Shown here: one piece after another, positions 47,661 to 56,664 of the stretch | Layout of the letters: each line of letters opens with the position of its first letter | How positions within the stretch are numbered: the stretch's first letter is position 1 | DNA from: Mastigocoleus testarum BC008 | GTDB taxonomy: Bacteria; Cyanobacteriota; Cyanobacteriia; Cyanobacteriales; Nostocaceae | Assembly (NCBI RefSeq): GCF_001456025.1 | Contig: NZ_LMTZ01000087.1 | Span: 95,742 to 159,741 of the forward strand | DNA length: 64,000 nucleotides | Direction of reading: 5' to 3' | The notes under the pieces: model-generated | Seen by the model: the letters and a program-made list of their open reading frames with translations, nothing else | What the model was told of the DNA's origin: nothing | The model's database searches: none | Translations under genes and position numbers: made by a program

Positions 47661-49338
47661 GGGCTTGCTGAAAAAGTAATGAAAAAGTGAGACGGAGATT
47701 TATTAGTTATTCAAGGAAGGGGTAAAAATAAGTTTATTTTTATAAAAAGCGATTAAAGTATAATTTTTATTAATGCTATACCCTAAAAAAGGTAAATTTC
47801 TGAAAAATAGACATAAAAAAGCTCTCAATAAGCGTGACAGATAAGTGGAAAGATTCATAACGAGAAAAGTGATTGCAATCGCAGTTTTAGAAGTATGAGA
47901 AAGTTTAGTCATGACACAATTTAGGCTAAATCTTCTTTTACCTTGCCCAAACTTTCCTTCAATAGAACTACGGATCTTCTCATCATAAGCAGCTTGTTTC
48001 TTTTTCTCCTTACTAATATTTGTAGGTGGTCTTCCCAAGGGTGGTCCACTAATTCTAATACCTCTTTCTTTACACCAAGCTCGATTTTCAACTGTACGAT
48101 AAATTTTATCTACATGAACCGATTTTGGATAATAACCAGTATAGTTTTTAAAGAATTCTATTTGTATTTTTAAATCTGTTGATTCATTGAAATTATTCCA
48201 GCTAATATGGTCTAAAAATACATATCCATTAAAATAGCTAGCAGATAATTTTGCCCCAAATTCTACTGTTTTACCGGCTTTACCCCTAATAATTGGACGT
48301 ATATGCGGTTGATTTAAACTAACGATACGGTTATCAATACTCTTCAAATTGTTTTCATATAACCACAATTGTTGGCGATAAATTTCGCTTACTACTAGCA
48401 ACATCTTATATTGTCTTTTACTTAAACTAGAAAGAGTAGCTCAAAATAGTAATTAGCTTCTCAATATGAGATAAATTTCTCTTAATATATTGAAGTTGCT
48501 TTTTTATCGCATTTCTTCTTTGCTTTTGACGCGGACGACGTTTTTTAGCTATCTTTAAGTAATTCTTTCTCGCAATGTTACGGTAAGTTCTTGGTTTTAT
48601 ACCTATTTTATCTTTTACTTGCTTATAGAGATGATCTATTATTTTCTCTGTATGCTTTCTACTTTGATTTAATAGTCCTAGATCCGTAGGATAACTAATA
48701 TCACTTGGCGCACAAGTTGCATCTAATATTAATTTACCTCGATTTGTTGATTCATTTAAGTCTTTTTTTTTATTGATTCAGAAGAAGAATTTTCTAACAT
48801 CTCCTTCACCATTTTTTGATTAATTCTATTGACTAGTTCCACACCTAATCTTTGACGAAAGTGAACCAGCATCGAGGCATCAAAAGGGGTATCATTACTA
48901 TAAGATGAAATTCCTATAAAATATTGTAGGTAAGGATTCTCCTTGATTTGTTCTACTGTTTCTCTGTCTGTTATTCCTAGCTTTTCTTTAATTATTAATG
49001 CCCCTAATGCCATCCTAAATGATTTTGCTGGCGCTCCCATATCAAGAGAAAAAAATGAAGCATATTCTTCTTCAAATTCTGACCAAGGTATTAAAGAAGC
49101 CATAATCACCCAACGGTTATCTTTCGACAACTTGCCCTCAAAGGGGAGTTCAAAGTTTTCTGATGATATCTGAGACTGCTCCTCTTTACGGTACATATAT
49201 ACTAAAGCACGCGCAGCGTGCTACTCACGCTAATGCAAGGGTTTTGAGCTATTTTAAGCTTTTTTCTTGCACCTGAATATATTTCTTGGGGCTGATAATG
49301 TATGTTGCATCATATTTTTATATTTATTCAGCAAGCCC
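47661..49338 (-). mobile_element. Insertion sequence (IS5/IS1182-like DDE), 1678 bp, decayed
   Basis: The ends are GGGCTTGCTGAA and, inverted, TTCAGCAAGCCC. A six-base target duplication TAAGTA flanks them exactly (47655-47660 and 49339-49344), which fixes the boundaries. The single transposase gene is broken (see pseudogene). It inserted between the AAA-WD40 gene and the amidohydrolase gene. Confidence 0.88.
47703..49196 (-). pseudogene. DDE transposase of the IS, frameshifted
   Basis: The N-terminal part (49196-48756) has FEGKLSKDNRWVIMASLIPW and ends in KKKT after a run of nine A on the coding strand (T at 48763-48771). A minus-one shift in that run restores KKKDLNESTNRGKLILDATC, with the first catalytic Asp. 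A second break near 48440 separates this from the C-terminal part (48404-47703), which carries the second Asp in SVHVDKIYR and Glu in RSSIEGKFGQGKRRF. The A9 slip could be programmed, as in some IS; the second break is a true mutation, so transposase should be inactive. Confidence 0.85.
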
Positions 49339-49355
49339 TAAGTAGACTACTACAC

Positions 49356-50477
49356 CTATACACTCAACCCATAAACCCGATCGCTATTCCCCCGCAAAAT
49401 AGCCACAGCCATTTCATCAGCTTCCCTAACAGTTAAATCCCCATCTTTAACAGAATCATCCAAAACTTGACCCAAAACTTTCCGTCCCCATTTCGCACCT
49501 AAGTAATATAAATCGGGAATCAAATGAGCATCGGAAGAATACATTAATTTACTAACAGGTGCTAACTCTATTAATTGACTGATAATATTTCTCATTCCCG
49601 CCACACTTAATGAAGGTATAGCTAAACCAAGACCGATATAAACATTGGGATAAACCGAAGCTAAGTAACCAGCTTCACGGGTATAGGGATAGGAAGCATG
49701 CAATAAAACAATCGGAGCATCACGAAAGCGATTATCTTCTAATAAAAATCTTAAGTGTAAAGGATTTGCTTGGCGTAAATCTAAATCTGGATCGCCAAAT
49801 CCGGTGTGAAATTGGATTGGTATTTGATATTGTGCTGCGACCTCTAAAGTTTGGATTATTAAAAAGTCAATCAAAGATTTATCATTTAAGCGAGGTACTT
49901 TTTCTCCCGTGGTTTGTTTGAGTTTATCAAACTGATATTTAACTACAGGCAATTTTACAGGCTTAATTTCTAAACCCGTGCGATAAGCAGCAATACTTTT
50001 AAAACCCACTACTTCTGGCGGTGGGGGGTCAATTTCTGCTCTAAATTTTTCCCAGAATTTATCAAAGCTGTTTGTTTCGGAAATCAGATTTTGGGCAATA
50101 TCTTCTATTCTTAATAACCGTCGTACAGGCATAAATAGTTGATGCCATTCCCAAGGTAAAATTTGCTCTGGAAGAAAGCCATCATCCAACAAAATTGCAT
50201 TTAAATTAGCAGCATTAAAACAAATTTTTGTTAACTCTTCTAAGCCTAAATTATTCCGCGCAGTGATAATTTCTGACTCTTGAGGTTCGCATTTTAACAG
50301 GTCTGCCATATCCCGCAAACTGCGACGATAGAACAAAGTATGACAAACATGATTATTAATTATATCGGGATCATGAGCCTCGGTAAAAGCAGCAGCATAA
50401 GGACGACTGGCGATAAATTCTGGCTTTAACAAATTATGAGTATGTTGGTCGATCGCAGGAATATCCCAAAGTTCCAT
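49356..50477 (-). CDS. Amidohydrolase-family protein (FluG N-terminal-domain type)
   Basis: 373 aa. N-terminal DQHTHNLL metal motif (HxH), a middle FHTGFGDPDLDL, LLHASYPYTREAGYLA and the late YSSDAHLIPDLYYLGAKWGR with catalytic Asp, all typical of the amidohydrolase_2 group. The next gene downstream is a glutamine-synthetase-like protein; the two functions are fused in fungal and plant FluG proteins, so a joint pathway is probable. Substrate unknown. Start ATG 50477. Confidence 0.85.
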   Translation of the reverse strand: MELWDIPAIDQHTHNLLKPEFIASRPYAAAFTEAHDPDIINNHVCHTLFYRRSLRDMADLLKCEPQESEIITARNNLGLEELTKICFNAANLNAILLDDGFLPEQILPWEWHQLFMPVRRLLRIEDIAQNLISETNSFDKFWEKFRAEIDPPPPEVVGFKSIAAYRTGLEIKPVKLPVVKYQFDKLKQTTGEKVPRLNDKSLIDFLIIQTLEVAAQYQIPIQFHTGFGDPDLDLRQANPLHLRFLLEDNRFRDAPIVLLHASYPYTREAGYLASVYPNVYIGLGLAIPSLSVAGMRNIISQLIELAPVSKLMYSSDAHLIPDLYYLGAKWGRKVLGQVLDDSVKDGDLTVREADEMAVAILRGNSDRVYGLSV

Positions 50478-50490
50478 ATTTCTAAATTCC

Positions 50491-50745
50491 TCCCTTGGGG
50501 GAGGTTAGGAGGGGGTTAGATTTCTCGGGGGAGGTTAGGAGGGGGTTAGATTTCTCGGAGGAGATTAGGAGGGGGTTAGATCTCTCGGAGGAGGTTAGGA
50601 GGGGGTTAGATTTCTTGGGGGAGGTTAGGATGGGGTTAGATTTCTTGGGGGAGGTTAGGAGGGGGTTAGATTTCTTAGGGGAGGTTAGGAGGGGGTTAGA
50701 TTTCTCGCGGGAGGTTAAGAAGGAGTTAAATCTCTCGGATGAGGA
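50491..50745. repeat. 30-bp tandem repeat array
   Basis: About eight copies of a 30-base unit built on GGGGGAGGTTAGGAGGGGGT plus TAGATTTCTC. The later units drift (AGATTAGG, TTAAGAAGG). Because 30 is a multiple of three, one plus-strand frame stays open (repeating GEVRRGLDFS) without being a likely gene. Confidence 0.9.
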
Positions 50746-50825
50746 AAAGTCACCAGGGTGTTAAATTTATCGATATAGCTTATACCAATTTGAAAAAATA
50801 ATGAGACAGATAGATTTTTTCTTAG

Positions 50826-50847
50826 GAGACGTTGCACGCAACGTCTC
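50826..50847. repeat. GAGACGTTGC palindrome
   Basis: Perfect 10-bp arms GAGACGTTGC and GCAACGTCTC with a 2-base loop, in the 447-bp gap 50478-50924. Same class as 30430, 38428 and 52567. Confidence 0.7.
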
Positions 50848-50924
50848 TACCGGAGAATCTGTTGCAATGATTTATCGAATTGGTATTAGGTCATCTATAA
50901 AATAAAAAAATCAGAAGTTTTAAA

Positions 50925-52259
50925 TCAATAACGCGACAACAATATCTTCACTTCCTCCTCTATTTTCATATCCTTCATCGCTTCCCACTCAGCCTGACGC
51001 ACAGCAACAAATGCTTGAAATAAATCCGGTCCCAAAGCATTTTTCAGCACATTATCATTAACAAGATTAACGATCGTATTCCCCAAAGAAGTGGGTAAAG
51101 GGTCTATTCCCTTTGCTTTCAGTTGAGCTTCAGAGAGATCTCCAGGGTCAAATGTCACCGGTTCTCCCAGTTCCAGACCGCGCTTAACTCCATCCAAACC
51201 TGCTGATATCACACCTCCCAAAGCTAAATAAGGATTAGCAGCAGCATCAACGGTTTTTAACTCAAAATTAGTTGGGAACGGTGAAGCAAAACCAGTTGGG
51301 ACTCTGACAACAGCTTCCCGATTATCAAACCCCCAACAGCGAAACGCACCACTCCAAGAATGGGGATAAATCCGACGGAAAGAATTAACGCTCGGTGTTG
51401 TCAGCGCCATTAAAGCAGGTAAATGTTCCAGAATTCCAGCTATAAAACTGCGAGCAGTTTTGGAAATTCCCCCAATTCCATCTGGGTCGGGAATAATATT
51501 TCGCTCTCCATCCCACAAACTTAAATGTAAATGACAACCACTACCAGCTTGGTCAGCAAAAACTTTTGGTATAAAAGAAGCCGTGAGTCCATGTTTAAGT
51601 GCAACTCCCCGCACCGTTTCCCGAAAAATTATTTGTCTGTCAGCAGCTTGCAAAGCATCACTATAACTAATCGAAATCTCCTGCTGACCTGGACCCGACT
51701 CCGGATGATACAATTCCACTTGAATTGATTGAGCAGCCAAAGCATCAGCAATATCATCAATTACAGCAGAGTTAATATCCATTCCCAAGGTGGAAGCAAA
51801 AACTGTGTTGTCGATGGGAATTATCCCATCAGAATTAGATTTCAACAAATAAAATTCATTCTCAAAAGCCCCTTTGACTTGCAAACCAAAATCTTGGGCT
51901 TTAGCGATCGCACTTTTGAGAAATCCACGGGGACATAAAGACCAGGGAGTTCCATCCTTGAATATATTTCCAATAACCCTAGCGTGGGTGGGAGCATAGG
52001 GTAACACATTGAGAGTAGACCAATCCGGAACAACCCAAGCTTCAGCAACCGGAGCAAGACCTGCTTCCGGAATTACCGCATCATACATTACAGGAAATGC
52101 TTGCTGTGCAACTGTCATGCTGACTCCCGTATCAAAATGTTCTGCTAAGACGTCAACGTGAAAAGCTTTGGAACGGATAATATTGGCGTTGTCACAGAAA
52201 AGAATGCGGACAAATTTAATATTGTTTTCTTTTAGGTGCTTAAGAATGTCTATTTGCAT
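50925..52259 (-). CDS. Glutamine-synthetase-like (gamma-glutamyl ligase type)
   Basis: 444 aa from ATG 52259 (MQIDILKHLKENNIKFVR), preferred over an ATG 63 bases upstream that adds an unrelated Cys/Lys-rich leader. Class signatures: GAFENEFYLL (metal-binding Glu), GPGQQEISISYSDALQAADR, HLHLSLWDGERN and a late SWSGAFRCWGFDNREAVVRVP. The length and the loops match GlnA-like ligases of the GlnT/PuuA/FluG type rather than the housekeeping GlnA. It follows 448 bp after the amidohydrolase gene upstream in sequence, with a repeat array between. No NtcA site was found upstream. Confidence 0.85.
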   Translation of the reverse strand: MQIDILKHLKENNIKFVRILFCDNANIIRSKAFHVDVLAEHFDTGVSMTVAQQAFPVMYDAVIPEAGLAPVAEAWVVPDWSTLNVLPYAPTHARVIGNIFKDGTPWSLCPRGFLKSAIAKAQDFGLQVKGAFENEFYLLKSNSDGIIPIDNTVFASTLGMDINSAVIDDIADALAAQSIQVELYHPESGPGQQEISISYSDALQAADRQIIFRETVRGVALKHGLTASFIPKVFADQAGSGCHLHLSLWDGERNIIPDPDGIGGISKTARSFIAGILEHLPALMALTTPSVNSFRRIYPHSWSGAFRCWGFDNREAVVRVPTGFASPFPTNFELKTVDAAANPYLALGGVISAGLDGVKRGLELGEPVTFDPGDLSEAQLKAKGIDPLPTSLGNTIVNLVNDNVLKNALGPDLFQAFVAVRQAEWEAMKDMKIEEEVKILLSRY

Positions 52260-52644
52260 ATTTCTTTTTTTACTGTCCCGGCAAAAAATAGGTTTAAACT
52301 TATACTCGCACGTTCCGTACATTTAAGAACGTAATAATATTTTTGTGTCTAATCATTAAATTAAATTGACAATATTTTGGAGCCCTAAAGCGCTACTACA
52401 AATAAAAGACATAACACTACCTTTTTAGATTAGGTTAGAACGTTGGCTAATTTTGAAATCTATAGCTAGCAAACTTTTGGTTTGCACCACTGCGCGCGAT
52501 CACAGATCGTATTTTAATTTTTGGCTTGCGCGTAGCGCTATATTTCCTCATTCTTAAAACGATTAAGGACGCACATTGGTGCGTCCCTCAAGACAAAAAA
52601 TTAAAACAAAATAATGGTATTAATTGTGTCACCCAAATTTACAA
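52260..52644. other. 385-bp gap with dispersed palindromes
   Basis: Holds the CTAAAGCGCTACTACAAATAA element (52385-52405; relative at 23671), GC-rich short palindromes around 52490-52535, and the GGACGCAC-ATTG-GTGCGTCC hairpin (52567-52586). No gene. Confidence 0.55.
52567..52586. repeat. GGACGCAC-ATTG-GTGCGTCC hairpin
   Basis: Perfect 8-bp arms with a 4-base loop, 60-80 bp after the moeB stop on the minus strand. It could aid termination but has no T run. Confidence 0.55.
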
Positions 52645-53817
52645 TTAATATTCTGGAACAGACGGATCGATTTCTCGACTCCAAGCAGTAATACCACCCT
52701 TAACATTAATACCCTCAATTCCATTTTCTTTGAGAATACCTAATGCTTTAGCCGAACGTCCGCCCATCTTACAATGAGCAATTAGACGATGACCATTAAG
52801 TATTTCCTTAACCTTGTCAACACCCGCGCCATTTTCTATATCTGGAAGGGGAACGAGTACAGAGCCAGGAATTTGAGCAATTTCATACTCATGGGGGTTG
52901 CGAACATCTAGCAGGACAAAATCTTTTTTGCCACTATCTAGTAACTCTTTCAACTCGTTGACAGACATTTCTTGGATATCCATTTGCCTTTTCGCCTCCT
53001 CGGCTTTTGCTTGGGGAATACCACAAAACTGTTCGTAGTCTATCAGTTTTTCAATTACAGGACGTTCTGGGTTTGGACGAAGCTTTAATTCCCGGAATTT
53101 CATTTCCAAGGCATTATACAGCAATAATCTACCACTGAGGGTATTACCTTGTCCGATAATAACTTTGATAGTTTCCGTTGCTTGGATACCGCCAATCATG
53201 CAGCATAATACCCCTAAAACGCCGCCTTCCGCACAAGAGGGAACCATTCCTGGTGGTGGTGGTTCGGGATAAAGATCGCGGTAATTTGGTCCACCTTCGT
53301 AATTAAAGACCGTTGCTTGTCCTTCAAAACGGAAAATAGAACCGTAGACATTGGGTTTGTTTAACAATACACAAGCATCATTAACCAAGTATCGTGTCGG
53401 GAAATTATCAGTCCCATCTACAACTACATCATAAGATTCAAGTATAGAAAGGGCATTTTCTGAACTGAGGCGAGTTTCGTATAAATCAACCTGACAGAAA
53501 GGATTAATTTCTAGAATACGACTTTTAGCGGATTCAATCTTAGGTTTACCGACCCAAGAAGTTCCGTGAATTACTTGACGTTGTAGGTTAGAACTATCAA
53601 CTACATCGAAATCTACAATACCGATGCGTCCGATACCAGCAGCAGCAAGATATAACAGTAATGGCGAACCTAGTCCACCAGTACCGACACATAAAACACT
53701 AGCTGCTTTTAAGCGTTTTTGCCCATCTAAGCCGACTTCCGGCAAAATTAAATGACGGGAATAACGTTCGTAATCGTCTTTCGTAAGTTGGATATCATCC
53801 AAATTCGGATTAAGCAT
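52645..53817 (-). CDS. moeB: MoeB-type adenylyltransferase with C-terminal rhodanese domain
   Basis: 390 aa. E1-like domain (about 1-255): nucleotide motif GTGGLGSPLLLYLAAAGIG, GIVDFDVVDSSNLQRQV, VVDGTDNFPTRYLVNDAC and the catalytic cysteine region SCAEGGVLG. Rhodanese domain (about 285-390): LLDVRNPHEYEIA and active-site loop HCKMGGRS with Cys. Such proteins adenylate the C-terminus of sulfur carriers (MoaD, ThiS or CysO type) and transfer sulfur. The neighbouring JAMM peptidase could trim or release carriers, so the pair may act in sulfur-carrier processing. Confidence 0.93.
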   Translation of the reverse strand: MLNPNLDDIQLTKDDYERYSRHLILPEVGLDGQKRLKAASVLCVGTGGLGSPLLLYLAAAGIGRIGIVDFDVVDSSNLQRQVIHGTSWVGKPKIESAKSRILEINPFCQVDLYETRLSSENALSILESYDVVVDGTDNFPTRYLVNDACVLLNKPNVYGSIFRFEGQATVFNYEGGPNYRDLYPEPPPPGMVPSCAEGGVLGVLCCMIGGIQATETIKVIIGQGNTLSGRLLLYNALEMKFRELKLRPNPERPVIEKLIDYEQFCGIPQAKAEEAKRQMDIQEMSVNELKELLDSGKKDFVLLDVRNPHEYEIAQIPGSVLVPLPDIENGAGVDKVKEILNGHRLIAHCKMGGRSAKALGILKENGIEGINVKGGITAWSREIDPSVPEY

Positions 53818-53910
53818 AACTGTGGAATGAGGAAGCCCAGAATTTTTATCGTACCCAAAAAAGATACCTTTTTGATATTTGTGATTTTTAACTTAACTTT
53901 TTGTTTTAAA

Positions 53911-54104
<194 letters not shown>

Positions 54105-54125
<21 letters not shown>

Positions 54126-54608
54126 CCAAAGTTCTTCTGCTTGGAATTGATTTTCGCTATTCAAAACCCAGCTATTTATTTCAGCAGCTTTACCATCTCG
54201 TACCGAAACAATTATGTAAGAATATTCTTGCCAAGCATAATTGCGATCAAATTCTGAAGGTTCAGCAGGATAATCAGGGTGGGAATGAAAAATACCAATG
54301 ATATTCATTCCTGAATCACGCGCTGACTTTTGTGCTTTTAACATCACCTCGGGTGCGATCGCATATCGCCGTCTTTTAGAAAAACCGATAGTATTACTGA
54401 TACTATTATCGACCTCATCATCCAGTTTGCTTTCGGAAAAATCTAATGCTGTATCTGGATTCCAAGCATTTTCAGTTAATATTACCTCCGCCACAGTTTT
54501 TTGAGTTTCAGTTAAAGAACCGAGCAAAATACCACAGCATTCCTCTGGATAAGTACTTTCAGCATGTTGAAAAATATCTTGTAAATGTGTAGCGAGCAGT
54601 TGAATCAT
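54105..54608 (-). CDS. M67 (JAMM/MPN+) metallopeptidase
   Basis: 167 aa. The zinc motif is HSHPDYPAEPSEFD (HxH, then Ser and Asp at the right spacing), with the upstream Glu in YPEECCGILLG. Bacterial JAMM peptidases of this kind cut ubiquitin-like sulfur carriers, and this gene lies upstream of moeB on the same strand. The final residues (VRSQK) and stop come from the ACTCCTG array, so the native C-terminus is probably lost or extended. Confidence 0.92.
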
Positions 54609-54630
54609 TAATCAGTTAACAGTTAACAGT

Positions 54631-54672
54631 TATCAGTTTATGGCTAACGCCACGCCCTTACGGGCTACAGTT
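54631..54672. repeat. 42-bp dispersed repeat, copy 2
   Basis: Identical to 31045-31086. Flanked by CAGTTAACAGTTATCAG-type short repeats. Confidence 0.85.
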
Positions 54673-54758
54673 ATCAGTTATCAGATTTCAGTTATTAAAA
54701 TTTTTAAGATCGTTTATTTAATTTATGAATTGGGACTTACGCAATTTCTCCTTATTTA

Positions 54759-54971
54759 GGGCTTGCTGAATAAAATTGGAAACTATAACAGGTAAGGGTT
54801 TAAAGCTTTTTTGTCCCAAACAAGTGCAAGGGAATAACATTTATAGTCTCAAAAACCTTGCACTTTAGTCCGCGATATCGCCGGGTAAATTCGAAATTAA
54901 GGGATGGAACTACTATAAAAGCAAGCTGTGTGGCTTCTAGATTCGCGAAGTTCTACTTTTTCAGCAAGCCC
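54759..54971. mobile_element. MITE (213 bp) sharing ends with the IS at 47661
   Basis: Ends GGGCTTGCTGAATAAA and, inverted, TTTTTCAGCAAGCCC; flanked by the 6-bp duplication TATTTA (54753-54758 and 54972-54977). Its left end matches the IS right end (GGGCTTGCTGAATAAA) and its right end matches the IS left end (GGGCTTGCTGAAAAAGTA). An internal CTCAAAAACCTTGCACTTTA also resembles the IS subterminal CTCAAAACCCTTGCATTA. It has no coding frame and would rely on a transposase in trans. It fills half of the 464-bp gap 54609-55072. Confidence 0.88.
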
Positions 54972-55072
54972 TATTTAAGGGAGTTTGGAAACTTAAAAGC
55001 TTTACTTGAAAACCTTTTGTTTCCCATTTAATTGACGCAAGCCCCAAATTCAAATACTAAGAATTGGAAAAA

Positions 55073-55306
55073 CTATAATGGCAGTGGTGTTTTTTGTAAA
55101 TCTGGTCTTTCTTCAGGAACAATAGCTCCTTCAACTGGACAAACTTGGATACAAATACCACAATCGATACAGGTGTTGAAATCAATCCAGTACCAATCAG
55201 TTCCCTTCATATTTTTACCGGGACCATCATGAATACAAGCTACTGGACATGCGTCAACGCAATCCGCAATGCCTTCACAGACATCAGTAACTATTGTATG
55301 TGACAT
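55073..55306 (-). CDS. Ferredoxin, 7Fe or 8Fe bacterial type
   Basis: 77 aa. First cluster motif CX5CX3CP (VCEGIADCVDACPV), which lacks one usual cysteine and would suit a [3Fe-4S] or a special [4Fe-4S]; second CIDCGICIQVCP (CX2CX2CX3CP) is a standard [4Fe-4S]. Soluble electron carrier of the cytoplasm. Start ATG 55306 with AGAGAG upstream. No clear partner gene next to it. Confidence 0.93.
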   Translation of the reverse strand: MSHTIVTDVCEGIADCVDACPVACIHDGPGKNMKGTDWYWIDFNTCIDCGICIQVCPVEGAIVPEERPDLQKTPLPL

Positions 55307-55624
55307 AGCGTTCTCTCTGCTTGGATCTTCTGAATTTAAGTTAGCAGTTAATAGGGTAGCAAGAATAGGTTGGGGATTCAGAATTGCGGATTTTTAGAAT
55401 AGTAGATTTTTTACTATTACTATTAAAGAAATTTAATTTTATTATTTTAGCTTTTTGATTTTTTTCGATCGCACTGGCTTCTAGCATAGAATTATTTTAT
55501 TTATTCGTATATTGAAACACTTTTTGTTAAAATCTATCTAAAGACATATGGAATCACAGGCATCACTCGAAGTATGTTTGGATCTCCATAAGAAAATAAG
55601 TAAATAAATTACCCAGATAAATTC
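55307..55624. other. 318-bp AT-rich divergent spacer
   Basis: Lies between ferredoxin and the pentapeptide gene, transcribed away from each other. No operator or hairpin noted. Confidence 0.4.
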
Positions 55625-56488
55625 GTGGATACTCTTTCTCAATGGCTTAAATCAGATGAGGTTACTTCAATATTAAGTATCCCAGCTGAAGATGTTATTT
55701 TTGTAGATGGTGAGACTTCCAAGAATGATAAGAAAAATTTAGCATCTACCATTGCTGATAATGATATTAGCGATCAGTCAGAAAATACACAATCAGAATT
55801 GACAGTTAAACCTGTAATAGATATAGATTTAGATTTAGAACAAACTGCAGAAATTGATAATATATCTCATTTAGAACAAGAAATTCTTGAAAATATTGCT
55901 AACGGGAAAGACCTCAGTGGTTCTGACCTCACTGGGGCTAACCTGAGAAATGCAAATTTGAGCGGAGTTAATCTCAGTGGAGTTAACCTCAGTGATGCAA
56001 ATCTGAGTGGTGCTAATCTCAGTAATGCCAATTTGAGTGGTGCTAAACTCAGTGGTGCTATCCTCATAAATGCTGACCTCACTGGTGCTGACCTCTGGGG
56101 GGCTGACCTTAGTAATGCAGACCTGATAAATGTCATCTTCAGAAAAGCCAACCTTAGTGGAGCCATTCTGAGTAGTGCGGACCTAAGTAATGCAAACCTC
56201 AGTGGTGCAGATCTAAGTAGTGCAGATCTAAGCAGTGCGGATCTGTGGAGCGCTGACCTTAGCAGTACTGATTTTTGGGACGCCGATCTGAGTGGTGCTA
56301 TTCTCAACCGCGCCGACCTTATAAACGCTAACCTAACTCTAACTAACCTTAATGATGCTGACCTTACCCTAGCTGACTTTACTCTTGCTAAAAACATCAC
56401 AATTAAAAATATTAAAGAAGCTTTCAACTGGGAACAAGCAAAATATAACCCAATATTTCGCAAAAGGCTTGGCTTATTGGCAGCATAG
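55625..56488 (+). CDS. Pentapeptide-repeat protein with acidic N-terminus
   Basis: 287 aa from GTG 55625; no upstream ATG in frame. Residues 1-90 are acidic and helical, with EDVIFVDGETS. Residues 95-250 are A(D/N)LSG pentapeptide repeats, forming a beta-helix of about 30 coils; the tail ends in an ANNI-type LTLADFTLAKNITIKNIKEA block and a conserved WEQAKYNP ending found in other cyanobacterial pentapeptide proteins. Function unknown. Its long antisense frame is a shadow of the repeats. Confidence 0.87.
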   Translation: MDTLSQWLKSDEVTSILSIPAEDVIFVDGETSKNDKKNLASTIADNDISDQSENTQSELTVKPVIDIDLDLEQTAEIDNISHLEQEILENIANGKDLSGSDLTGANLRNANLSGVNLSGVNLSDANLSGANLSNANLSGAKLSGAILINADLTGADLWGADLSNADLINVIFRKANLSGAILSSADLSNANLSGADLSSADLSSADLWSADLSSTDFWDADLSGAILNRADLINANLTLTNLNDADLTLADFTLAKNITIKNIKEAFNWEQAKYNPIFRKRLGLLAA

Positions 56489-56664
56489 TTTTAACTTAGA
56501 TGCTTAAAAACATATGCTCATGTGAAGAATCTTAAATAACATCAATTAGCGAAAATCATCACAGACATGATTTTGTTCCATTCCCTAAACCCTCGGTAGT
56601 GTTCAGAACCAAATAAACACCTTTTAACTGTTGACTGTCAACTGTAGTCCATCAAGATGTAGCG

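Noticed and set aside
50495..50764. 89-codon plus-strand frame made of GEVRRGLDFS units
   Set aside because: It is produced by a 30-bp tandem repeat whose unit length is a multiple of three; no ribosome binding site or non-repeat coding sequence supports it.
52260..52500. NtcA site (GTA-N8-TAC) upstream of the GS-like gene
   Set aside because: No match to the palindrome with correct spacing near a plausible promoter.
55867..56463. 198-codon minus-strand frame rich in R, S, A and L
   Set aside because: It is antisense to the pentapeptide-repeat gene; the periodic composition is the shadow of the A(D/N)LSG repeat.
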